DNA of 64,000 bases from assembly GCF_037203605.1 (NCBI RefSeq), contig NZ_JBBDHC010000011.1, positions 1 through 64,000 on the forward strand, given 5' to 3'. The DNA is from Denitratimonas tolerans. Lineage in GTDB: Bacteria > Pseudomonadota > Gammaproteobacteria > Xanthomonadales > Xanthomonadaceae. This document shows positions 26,597 to 36,746 of this stretch, piece after piece. The position numbers and the translations under genes are program-made. The first letter of the stretch is position 1. Every line of letters begins with the position of its first letter. Below the pieces are notes generated by a model. The model had not been told where the DNA came from. It did no database searches and saw nothing but the letters and a program-made list of their open reading frames with translations.

Positions 26597-26672
26597 TTTG
26601 GATTCGACCGTACTCTTGCGAGCACGTCTTATTGTAGCAACGGCTCTCACCCCGGAAAGCTACAGTGTGTAA
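26568..26672 (-). ncRNA. tracrRNA of the type II-C CRISPR-Cas9 system
   Basis: The minus strand carries, in order: an anti-repeat (26631-26666) matching the array repeat at 30 of 36 positions, a short linker ATAAG, a stem-loop (26606-26628; GTGCTC, GCAA loop, GAGTAC), and a terminator hairpin. The junction GAGAGCCGTTGCTACAATAA is nearly identical to that of the Neisseria meningitidis tracrRNA. The six mismatches fall mainly in one block, giving the usual bulge in the repeat:anti-repeat duplex, where RNase III would cut. Predicted length from the anti-repeat to the T-run is about 100 nt. It is divergent from cas9, 26 bases from the cas9 ATG. The exact 5' end is inferred. Confidence 0.93.
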
Positions 26673-26701
26673 ATCTACTACAGGGAGTAGCCATGACACA
26701 A
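26672..26701 (-). promoter_or_regulatory. Candidate tracrRNA promoter overlapping the cas9 start
   Basis: Minus-strand TTGTGT (26701-26696) and TAGATT (26677-26672) are 18 bases apart and would start the transcript just before the anti-repeat. The -35 element lies inside the first cas9 codons. The matches to the sigma-70 consensus are only moderate, so this is a candidate. Confidence 0.35.
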
Positions 26702-29700
26702 GCCGTCAACCGCGCGCCGAGTGCGCCCGACAACCACATCCTCGGTTTGGACATTGGCATCGCCTCTGTTGGATGGTGCGTGCTCGGCAAGAACCGAATC
26801 ATTGACCTTGGCGTGCGCGCCTTCGACAAGGCCGAGACTCCTGACAAGGGCGAGTCGCTCAACAAAACCCGACGCGATGCGCGGCTGCTGCGACGCCGCC
26901 TGCATCGTCGCGCATGGCGCCTCACGAAGCTGGCACGACTCCTGAAGCGCGAAGGTCTGATCGACCACATCGCCGTGCTCAAGCGCCCCCCAAGCAAAGG
27001 GTTCAAGACACCCAACCTGTGGCGATTGCGCGTGGAAGCCCTCGACCGCCCGTTATCCGGTGAAGAATGGGCGCGGGTCCTGTACCACCTGTGCAAGCAT
27101 CGCGGCTTTCACTGGTACAGCAAGGCCGAACAGGCCAAAGGCGAAAGCGAATCCGGCGCAAGTGGTGGCAGCGTCAAGCAGGGCTTGTCGCAGAACGCCG
27201 CGAGGATGAAGGACAAGAACTATCGCACCGCTGCCGAGATGGTGTTGGCGGAATTCCCCGACGCACAGCGCAACAAGCAGCGCCACTACGACAAGGCGCT
27301 GTCCCGCGTGTTGCTCGATGAGGAGCTCGGAAAACTGTTTGTCGCCCAGCGTGAACACGGCAATCCATTCGCGCATGCGGAACTTGAACACCACATTCGC
27401 GGACCGGGCGACCAGCGTAACGGCTTGTTCTGGAAGCAGGAACCCGCACTAACCGGATCAAGACTGCTGAACATGCTGGGGCACTGCACTTTCGAGACGC
27501 AGGAGTACCGCGCGCCCAAGGCCAGCTTCAGCGCCGAACGCCATGTCTGGCTCACGCGCCTGGTCAATCTGCGGATCGTCGTTGACGGCATTGCGCGGCC
27601 TCTGAATGATGAGGAGCGCCAGTTCGCCCTGTTGTTACCCTATCGACAGTCTCGGTCCGCCACGAAGTTCAGTTACGCCGATCTGCGCAAGAAACTGACC
27701 GGGGAATTCCCCCGCCTCGAGGGCTTCCGGTTCCTGGGGCTGCCGGGCGCAAGGAGAAAGAAGAGCGGCGAAGTCAGTGATCCGGAAAGTGAGGCGCTGA
27801 TCCGTATCCCTGCATGGCAGGAGTTGCGCAAGACCCTGGAAGATGCCGGCCTGACAACCGAATGGAAGCAACTGGCATCCGACGCACTTGAAGGCAGATC
27901 CGAGATACTTGACGGCATCACCTGCGTGCTGAGCGTCTACAAGGACGACGATGAAGCGCGCGCAGAGCTGACAAAGCTGAATTTGCCGCACTCTGAGAAG
28001 ATGATCGAAGTCCTGCTGTCGATCAGATTCGACAAGTTCAGCAACCTGTCGCTGAAGGCACTGCGCCGGATCATCCCGCTGATGGAACAAGGTCTACGCT
28101 ACGACGAAGCGGTAGCGCAAATTCCTGAATACGGCCATCACAGCCAGATAGTACGGTCGCCCAAAAAATCACACTACCTCCCATCGTTCTATGAATACGG
28201 ATCAGGAAGCGCCAAGCTCAAGGACGACCCGAGTCTGCCCCGCAACCCGGTCGTGCTTCGCGCACTGAATCAGGCTCGCAAAGTGGTAAATGCGATCATC
28301 GCGGAATACGGTTCGCCCGCAGAAGTTCATGTCGAGATGGCCCGGGATCTGTCACGCCCGCTCGATGAGCGGCGCGACATCGAGAGGCAGCAGCAGGAGT
28401 ATCGCGATCGAAACGACGCGGCACGCCTGAGGTTCACGGAACTGTTCCAGAGAATCCCCAACGGCCGGGACTTCGAGAAGTGGCTCCTCTATGGCGAGCA
28501 GCAGGGAAAGTGCGCCTACTGTCTCAGCCCACTGGCAAACGGCAGCGACGCATCTTCCATATTCACCGACAACCGCACGCAAGTCGATCATGTGCTGCCG
28601 TATTCCCGGAGTTTCGACGACAGCAGGAACAACAAGGTCCTGGTGCATACAAAATGCAATCAGGAGAAAGGCAACAGAACCCCGTATGAGCTTCTGGATG
28701 GGCAAAGCGACAGCGCGCAGTGGCACAACTTCGTGGCATGGGTGGGGGGCAATAAAAGCTATCGCCTCGCCAAGCGCAATCGACTGCTGCGCAAAAATTA
28801 TGGGCGCGAAGAAGCCCAAGGCTTCAAGGATCGCAATCTCAACGACACCCGCTATATCTGCAAGTTCTTCAAGCAGTACGTCGAGGACAACCTGGCCTTG
28901 TCCAGCGAGAGCAAGCGTTGCGTCGTTCTAAGTGGCCAACTGACAGCCCTGCTTCGCAGACGTTGGGGCTTGACCAAATCCCGCGACTCCAGCGACCGCC
29001 ATCACGCGCTTGACGCCGCCGTGGTCGCCGCGTGCAGCCATGCGATGGTCAAACGCATGTCCGACTATGCGCGACGCAAGGAGTTGGAGCACATCGAACA
29101 GGGCTTCGTGGATGTGGAAACCGGCGAAGTGGTGGATGTCAATGCGCTGCGCCGACTGGAGGCGCATTTTCCACGCCCTTGGGATGGCTTCGAGGATGAG
29201 CTTTGCCTGCGTATCGGGATTGACCGCAGCACTGGCCGGGCTCTGGAAGACACGTCGGTCGAAACGCTCCATGAGGGTTTGCGTCGGTTCCGCGACACGG
29301 ACAACCAGCCACGCTATTTGGACGAGGTGCTGAATCACGTTCGCCCACTGTTCGTTTCACGGGCCCCGAAGCGTCGAAAAGGTGGGGCATTACACGAGGC
29401 AATGATCCGATCAATAAAGAACGCCGGAGTCGAGCAGAGCTATATAAAAACCCCATTATCGAAACTGACGATTTCTAAGCTTGAAAAAATCGTGGGCGCG
29501 CACGACGGTCGCAATGAGAAGCTCATTGCCTTGCTTCGCGAACGGCTCGAGAGACACGGGGATGATGGCAGCAAAGCGTTTAAGGAGCCCGTCTACAAAC
29601 CTTCATCGAACCCCGAAAAGGCACCACTTGTGCGCACCGTGAAGGTGCTTGATACGCAGAAGAGTGGCGTGAAAATTCGTGGCGGTGTTGCGGAACTTGG

Positions 29701-30061
29701 GGAAATGACTCACGTAGACGTCTACGCCATGCATGATAGCTATTACATCCGGCCTGCCTATCTCAGCAATGAAGAAGACCACATCCAACAAAACGTCATT
29801 CCAAATGGTGCAGAGTTTATTTTCTCATTGACCAAGAACAATCTGGTATCCATCGACATAGGAAATCATGTCTATCAAGGCTACTTCGTCATGTACGAAA
29901 GCGATGGCCGTATGACGTTGCGTGGACACGACCAGCCACAGCCCGACAAGATGTACTTTAGAAAGATGGTTTCAAGGGCAAAAGCAATCAACAAGCATCA
30001 TGTTGACGTACTCGGCAATGTTTATCCGCCACTGCCAAGGCAACATCGTGGGCTGGCGTAG
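26693..30061 (+). CDS. cas9: CRISPR-associated endonuclease Cas9, subtype II-C
   Basis: This 1122-residue RNA-guided nuclease has the size of compact II-C enzymes. RuvC-I is at the N-terminus (GLDIGIASVGW, catalytic Asp20), followed by the arginine-rich bridge helix (RLLRRRLHRRAWR). RuvC-II has Glu548 (VHVEMARDL). The HNH domain has C607/C610, then Asp632-His633 (VDHVLPYSRSFDDS) and Asn656. RuvC-III has His771 and Asp774 (DRHHALDAAVVAA). All catalytic residues are present. The C-terminal part should read the PAM. The ATG at 26693, with AGGGAG at 26682-26687, is preferred over a frame extension from 26588 that would run through the tracrRNA. Its stop overlaps cas1 by 14 bases. Confidence 0.98.
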   Translation: MTQAVNRAPSAPDNHILGLDIGIASVGWCVLGKNRIIDLGVRAFDKAETPDKGESLNKTRRDARLLRRRLHRRAWRLTKLARLLKREGLIDHIAVLKRPPSKGFKTPNLWRLRVEALDRPLSGEEWARVLYHLCKHRGFHWYSKAEQAKGESESGASGGSVKQGLSQNAARMKDKNYRTAAEMVLAEFPDAQRNKQRHYDKALSRVLLDEELGKLFVAQREHGNPFAHAELEHHIRGPGDQRNGLFWKQEPALTGSRLLNMLGHCTFETQEYRAPKASFSAERHVWLTRLVNLRIVVDGIARPLNDEERQFALLLPYRQSRSATKFSYADLRKKLTGEFPRLEGFRFLGLPGARRKKSGEVSDPESEALIRIPAWQELRKTLEDAGLTTEWKQLASDALEGRSEILDGITCVLSVYKDDDEARAELTKLNLPHSEKMIEVLLSIRFDKFSNLSLKALRRIIPLMEQGLRYDEAVAQIPEYGHHSQIVRSPKKSHYLPSFYEYGSGSAKLKDDPSLPRNPVVLRALNQARKVVNAIIAEYGSPAEVHVEMARDLSRPLDERRDIERQQQEYRDRNDAARLRFTELFQRIPNGRDFEKWLLYGEQQGKCAYCLSPLANGSDASSIFTDNRTQVDHVLPYSRSFDDSRNNKVLVHTKCNQEKGNRTPYELLDGQSDSAQWHNFVAWVGGNKSYRLAKRNRLLRKNYGREEAQGFKDRNLNDTRYICKFFKQYVEDNLALSSESKRCVVLSGQLTALLRRRWGLTKSRDSSDRHHALDAAVVAACSHAMVKRMSDYARRKELEHIEQGFVDVETGEVVDVNALRRLEAHFPRPWDGFEDELCLRIGIDRSTGRALEDTSVETLHEGLRRFRDTDNQPRYLDEVLNHVRPLFVSRAPKRRKGGALHEAMIRSIKNAGVEQSYIKTPLSKLTISKLEKIVGAHDGRNEKLIALLRERLERHGDDGSKAFKEPVYKPSSNPEKAPLVRTVKVLDTQKSGVKIRGGVAELGEMTHVDVYAMHDSYYIRPAYLSNEEDHIQQNVIPNGAEFIFSLTKNNLVSIDIGNHVYQGYFVMYESDGRMTLRGHDQPQPDKMYFRKMVSRAKAINKHHVDVLGNVYPPLPRQHRGLA

Positions 30062-30935
30062 CGTTATCATCAGCAAACCCGCGAAGCTGTCGGTGAAGAA
30101 CCGACAGCTGCTGCTGCAGCAAGATGAAGGAAATCTCGCCGCCTTGCCATTGGAGGATTTGAGTACGGTTGTTCTGGATACGCCGCAGGTGCTGCTGACC
30201 GGCGCGGTGCTGTCGGAGCTAGCGACGCATGGCGTGGCGCTTGTCTGTTGCGATGCCGAACACCACCCGAACGGCGCGCTGCTGCCCTTCCTTGCGCACA
30301 GCCGCACCCTGAATGTCATGCAAAAACAGTTGGCGCTTTCCGTGCCGCAGAAGAAGCGCGTCTGGCAGACGATAGTGCGGCAGAAACTGCGCAATCAAAG
30401 CTCATGCCTCGAGCGCTACCGTCCGGGCAAGGGAAAGCACCTTGCAAACCTTGCGACAAAGGTGCGTTCCGGCGACCCGGACAACAGGGAAGCCAGCGCC
30501 GCGCAGTACTATTTTTCCGAGTTGTTTGGAGCTGGATTCACGCGCACCCGGCAAGGGTGGTACAATTCGGCACTGAACTATGGCTACGCCATCTTGCGCG
30601 CTGCCATAGCGCGCGGGCTGGTGGCGCATGGTTTTCTTCCGCCGTTCGGCTTGCAGCACAAGAGCCAGCTCAACAGCTTCAATCTGGCAGACGATCTGAT
30701 TGAAGTGCTGCGCCCGGTTGTGGATAACTGGGTCGTTGCACAGGCCGACAGGGAGTCGCCCCAGTTGCTAAAGGCAGACAAAGCCGGCCTGGTGCAACTG
30801 CTGTATGCCGATGTGGCCATGCGGCGGGGGAACATGAACGTACTGTCCGCCATTGAATACATGGTGGAAGGATTGGGGCGCTACTGCGATTCTGCCAGTC
30901 TGGAGGAGCTGGATTGGCCGACCTTGCTGGAGTGA
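30048..30935 (+). CDS. cas1: CRISPR integrase Cas1, type II
   Basis: This 295-residue Cas1, with Cas2, inserts new spacers into the array. A GTG at 30048 is taken as the start because type II Cas1 proteins begin with a GWRSVIISKPAKLS-like strand; the frame extends further upstream but only inside cas9. Metal-binding residues are Glu148 (DNREASAAQYYF), His204 (FGLQHKSQ) and Asp215/Asp216 (LADDLIEVLRP). The sequence is intact, so adaptation may still work. It overlaps the cas9 end by 14 bases and is followed by cas2 after 15 bases. Confidence 0.97.
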   Translation: MGWRSVIISKPAKLSVKNRQLLLQQDEGNLAALPLEDLSTVVLDTPQVLLTGAVLSELATHGVALVCCDAEHHPNGALLPFLAHSRTLNVMQKQLALSVPQKKRVWQTIVRQKLRNQSSCLERYRPGKGKHLANLATKVRSGDPDNREASAAQYYFSELFGAGFTRTRQGWYNSALNYGYAILRAAIARGLVAHGFLPPFGLQHKSQLNSFNLADDLIEVLRPVVDNWVVAQADRESPQLLKADKAGLVQLLYADVAMRRGNMNVLSAIEYMVEGLGRYCDSASLEELDWPTLLE

Positions 30936-30950
30936 ATCGGATGCGATTCG

Positions 30951-31283
30951 ATGAGCCAGGACACCCGACGATTCATGCGCTTGATGGTTTTCTTCGATTT
31001 GCCCACGGTGACGAAGGCGGACAAGCGCGCCTACGTCGTGTTTCGACGCTTTTTGCTGCAAGATGGATACGACATGCTGCAGTGGTCGGTCTACGCCCGT
31101 ATCGTCAATGGCATGGACGACATTACCAAGCACCAGAAGCGCCTGTCGGCCAACTTGCCCAGAAAGGGCTCGGTGCGCTGCATGAAGGTCAGCGAAAAGC
31201 AGTACGCAGGCATGGAGATCCTGGTCGGCACGCAGTCTGTCCAGGAGGAAAGCATCGGAAGCCGCCAGCTCTTGCTGTTCTGA
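30951..31283 (+). CDS. cas2: CRISPR-associated protein Cas2, type II
   Basis: This 110-residue ferredoxin-fold protein is the structural partner of Cas1 in spacer integration. The conserved first strand is MRLMVFFDLPT with Asp16, followed by YVVFRRFLLQDGYDMLQWSVYAR and the C-terminal RQLLLF. It is the last cas gene: there is no csn2 or cas4, which defines subtype II-C. The array begins 64 bases after its stop. Confidence 0.97.
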   Translation: MSQDTRRFMRLMVFFDLPTVTKADKRAYVVFRRFLLQDGYDMLQWSVYARIVNGMDDITKHQKRLSANLPRKGSVRCMKVSEKQYAGMEILVGTQSVQEESIGSRQLLLF

Positions 31284-31307
31284 TGGCTCTTTTTTCAGCC
31301 ACGAAAC

Positions 31308-31342
31308 CCTCCCAAGCCCATGGAATTCATGGACTTGGGAGG
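31308..31342 (-). terminator. Hairpin between cas2 and the CRISPR array
   Basis: CCTCCCAAG (31308-31316) pairs with CTTGGGAGG (31334-31342), and inside it CCATG pairs with CATGG around a GAATT loop. It sits 5 bases from the cas2-side end of the array, so it could stop the minus-strand precursor crRNA before it enters cas2, or end the cas operon transcript. There is only a short T-run (TTTC) on the minus side, so the role as terminator is likely but unproven. Confidence 0.55.
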
Positions 31343-31347
31343 CTTCA

Positions 31348-32307
31348 ATTGTAGCTTTCCGGGGTGAGAGAGGGAGCTACAACCGTGGCGCGCTGCGCGG
31401 CGGCGGTTTCGCGATTGTAGCTTTCCGGGGTGAGAGAGGGAGCTACAACGTCAGCGCGCTAGGCCTTGCGCGCCGAGATATTGTAGCTTTCCGGGGTGAG
31501 AGAGGGAGCTACAACTAGCGCGTGGTCTTGGTGGCGAGGGTCTTTATTGTAGCTTTCCGGGGTGAGAGAGGGAGCTACAACTACCGGACTAGCGGCCCCC
31601 GGTACTGATGAATTGTAGCTTTCCGGGGTGAGAGAGGGAGCTACAACCCAGCTATCGCAGCCCCAGCGGTCTAGCGAATTGTAGCTTTCCGGGGTGAGAG
31701 AGGGAGCTACAACACGCGACGATGCAGCCTGTCTCGCGGATCGATTGTAGCTTTCCGGGGTGAGAGAGGGAGCTACAACCCGTGGTCAATGCGAGTGACA
31801 AAGCAGATGATTGTAGCTTTCCGGGGTGAGAGAGGGAGCTACAACTGGCCTTCTCATTGGCTTCGCCATGCACCTATTGTAGCTTTCCGGGGTGAGAGAG
31901 GGAGCTACAACGCACATCTGGTGGCGCTGGAGTGCGGCTGGATTGTAGCTTTCCGGGGTGAGAGAGGGAGCTACAACCAAGGCTACGGTCAGGACGATGC
32001 CCGTCAAATTGTAGCTTTCCGGGGTGAGAGAGGGAGCTACAACAAACCAACATCAGGCAATCGCGGTGGCAGGATTGTAGCTTTCCGGGGTGAGAGAGGG
32101 AGCTACAACTGGCCAGCCGATCTAGCAATGTCCAGCGCCATTGTAGCTTTCCGGGGTGAGAGAGGGAGCTACAACGAGCCGGGCAGGGCGGTGTGATGTC
32201 GCGCCATTGTAGCTTTCCGGGGTGAGAGAGGGAGCTACAACATGCGAGCCGCGGGCGGCCAAGATCGACCAATTGTAGCTTTCCGGGGTGAGAGAGGGAG
32301 CTACAAC
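31348..32307 (-). CRISPR. CRISPR array: 15 repeats of 36 bp, 14 spacers of 30 bp
   Basis: Repeats start every 66 bases from 31348 to 32272. By eye all 15 are identical, and every spacer is exactly 30 bases. In the crRNA orientation (minus strand) the repeat begins GTTGTAGCTCCC and ends GGAAAGCTACAAT, very like the Neisseria meningitidis repeat. The minus strand is assigned because only that RNA pairs with the tracrRNA found upstream of cas9. Guides would be the 3' part of each spacer followed by the repeat. The last six repeat bases, TACAAT, resemble a -10 box, as in Neisseria where each repeat carries its own promoter, but the preceding TG of an extended -10 is missing here. No degenerate end repeat is seen. 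Confidence 0.98.
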
Positions 32308-32446
32308 CACGGTGTCGTCACCGTATAGCGGCAGGGTAATGATTCGTGAGGCGGAGGTATAACGAAAACCTACGTTGCAAGGTGCAAAACTATGGGTGGG
32401 AGGCGGGGGATTTATTTATGGTCCTTCGAGGGTTCCCAACAAAGTA
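32308..32446 (-). promoter_or_regulatory. Presumed leader side of the array
   Basis: With crRNA read on the minus strand, this 139-base stretch lies upstream of the first-transcribed repeat and would be the leader. It is less GC-rich than its surroundings, has a small hairpin (ACGGTG/CACCGT at 32310-32325) and minus-strand TTATAC and TATACG elements, but no strong complete promoter. It holds no gene. Confidence 0.4.
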
Positions 32447-32475
32447 CAGCGCCGGATTTCTCCGGCGCTGTTTTT
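32447..32475 (+). terminator. Plus-directed intrinsic terminator between array and aceA
   Basis: CAGCGCCGGA (32447-32456), loop TTTC, TCCGGCGCTG (32461-32470), then TTTTT (32471-32475). The T-run is on the plus strand, where no gene lies upstream other than cas2, about 1.2 kb away. On the minus strand, after the aceA stop, the hairpin is followed by the poorer TACTTTG, so it may also serve aceA. Confidence 0.8.
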
Positions 32476-32497
32476 CGAGGCGGATGACGCCGGGCGC

Positions 32498-33838
<1,341 letters not shown>

Positions 33839-33848
33839 GGTGTTCTCC

Positions 33849-33942
33849 GGGATTGGGGATTGGCAAGAGCGACGGCGGTGCGGGTTTCGGGAAGGGGCTG
33901 GGGTGCAGGCTTGGCTTTCACGATTCACCAATCCCCAATCCC
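33849..33942. repeat. 15-bp inverted repeat in the aceB-aceA gap
   Basis: GGGATTGGGGATTGG (33849-33863) and its exact complement (33928-33942) flank 64 bases. Transcribed from aceB, it would fold into a stable stem just before the aceA ribosome site. Related GGGATT/GGGAAT units appear near 11486-11523, so it may be a dispersed repeat rather than a dedicated signal. Confidence 0.6.
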
Positions 33943-33948
33943 TACCCC

Positions 33949-35538
<1,590 letters not shown>

Positions 35539-35601
35539 GGCGGCCTCCTGAGCGGCGGGACGGGTCAAAGGTAGGCAGCAAGCGTTGACTTTGCCAAGCT
35601 A

Positions 35602-35628
35602 AATGTTTCAATGCCTGGCATTAACATT
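35602..35628. promoter_or_regulatory. Palindromic candidate operator between aceB and the LysR gene
   Basis: AATGCC-T-GGCATT forms a perfect 6-bp inverted repeat, flanked by AATGTT and AACATT as an outer pair. It lies in the 122-base divergent gap, where LysR-type regulators usually bind. The regulator and the site are linked by position only. Confidence 0.5.
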
Positions 35629-35660
35629 CCCAATACGCGAATGGAGCATCTGCTCGAATC

Positions 35661-36620
35661 ATGGCCAAGACCTCTCCGCGTTTCTACTACAAAGGCAGTC
35701 GGCTCAAGCAGTTGCGGGCTTTTTGCCACGCCGCGCGGCTGGGATCGGTCACCCGCGCGGCCGAAGCGCTGTTCCTCAGCCAACCGGCCGTGAGCCTGCA
35801 GCTGGGCGCGCTGGAGAGCGAACTGGGCGTGAAATTGTTCGATCGCCGGGGCCGACGCCTCAACCTCACCCACGAGGGCGAGGAGCTTTACGAGCTGGCG
35901 CGCCCGCTGATGGACGGGCTCGATTCGCTGGAAAGCGACTTCCGCGACCGTCTGCGCGGGCTCTCGGCCGGCGAGCTCAACATCGCCGCCGGCAGCTCGA
36001 CCATCCTCTACTTCCTGCCGCCGTTCGTGGAGGCCTTCCGCGCCGCGTATCCCGAAGTGCAGCTCAAGCTGCACAACGTCACCGGCAAGGACGGCCTGGC
36101 GCTGATCCGCTCCGACGAGGTGGATCTGGCCGTGGGCTCGATGCTGGACGTGCCCACCGACCTCGACTACGCCCCGGTGCGCAGCTTCGACCCCATGCTG
36201 ATCACCCCGCACGACCACCCGCTGGCCGCGCGCCACCCGCTCACCCTGGAAGATCTTTCACCCTACGGCCTGATCCTGCCGCCCAGCCGCCTGACCACCT
36301 ACCGCCTCGTGGACCTGGTATTCCAGCAGCGCCGCGTACCCTACACCGTGGCGCTGGAAGTGGGCGGCTGGGAAATCATCAAGCAGTACGTCGCGATGGG
36401 CCTGGGCATTTCCATCGTCACCGGCATCTGCATCACCGACGCCGACCACGAGCGCCTGGCGGTGCGCAACCTGCGCGCCTACTTCCCGCCGCGCAGCTAC
36501 GGCGTGGTGATCCGCAAGGGCAAATACCTCTCGCCCCAGGCGCGCGCCTTCGTCGATCTGGTGAAACCCTCGCTCTTCGGCCGCCGCGACGGATTCGATA
36601 CCGGGCATTCGGAACGCTGA
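35661..36620 (+). CDS. LysR-family transcriptional regulator (CysB-like)
   Basis: This 319-residue regulator has an N-terminal winged helix-turn-helix (LKQLRAFCHAARLGSVTRAAEALFLSQPAVSLQLGALE) and a LysR substrate-binding domain (about 95-300) with features of the CysB/Cbl branch (STILYFLPPFVEAFRAAYPEV). It is divergent from aceB-aceA, with a palindrome between, so it probably controls the glyoxylate shunt; that link is positional. The effector is unknown. An Rhs remnant lies directly after its stop. Confidence 0.92.
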   Translation: MAKTSPRFYYKGSRLKQLRAFCHAARLGSVTRAAEALFLSQPAVSLQLGALESELGVKLFDRRGRRLNLTHEGEELYELARPLMDGLDSLESDFRDRLRGLSAGELNIAAGSSTILYFLPPFVEAFRAAYPEVQLKLHNVTGKDGLALIRSDEVDLAVGSMLDVPTDLDYAPVRSFDPMLITPHDHPLAARHPLTLEDLSPYGLILPPSRLTTYRLVDLVFQQRRVPYTVALEVGGWEIIKQYVAMGLGISIVTGICITDADHERLAVRNLRAYFPPRSYGVVIRKGKYLSPQARAFVDLVKPSLFGRRDGFDTGHSER

Positions 36621-36627
36621 GGCACGC

Positions 36628-36745
36628 GAATACGCCTACGACGCCGCCGGCAACCGCAGCAGCCAGACCGACGCGCACGGCGTCACGGCGGCCCAGCCAC
36701 GATGCCCTGAACCGGCTGACCGCGATGGCGCACCCGGACAGCGCC
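36628..36745 (+). pseudogene. Rhs/YD-repeat fragment, frameshifted
   Basis: The first frame reads EYAYDAAGNRSSQTDAHGVT, an unmistakable YD repeat of Rhs proteins. After a frameshift near 36690-36698 it continues in another frame as HDALNRLTAMAHPDS, the next repeat. Only about 40 codons survive, squeezed between the LysR stop and the end of the OmpA-like gene. It is a relic of a longer rhs gene or of an rhs recombination event. Confidence 0.8.
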
Positions 36746-36746
36746 C

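Noticed and set aside
26588..26692. Longer Cas9 reading frame starting at 26588
   Set aside because: The extra 35 codons run through the tracrRNA anti-repeat. The ATG at 26693 has a good ribosome site and directly precedes the RuvC-I motif.
26340..26699. Minus-strand frames upstream of cas9 as possible transposase pieces
   Set aside because: No recognisable transposase motif could be read, and part of the interval is accounted for by the tracrRNA.
29922..30047. Longer Cas1 frame starting inside cas9
   Set aside because: The extension is unrelated to Cas1 N-termini and fully overlaps the cas9 C-terminus; GTG at 30048 gives the typical start.
31348..32307. Plus-strand orientation of the array
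   Set aside because: A plus-strand repeat would be the same sense as the tracrRNA anti-repeat and could not pair with it.
31652..32310. Open reading frames on both strands across the CRISPR array
   Set aside because: They are translations of the repeats (for example VAFRGERGSYN and VAPSLTPESYN) and have no gene-like start or composition.
30936..32497. A csn2 or cas4 gene after cas2
   Set aside because: No such frame is present, so the system is II-C and not II-A or II-B.
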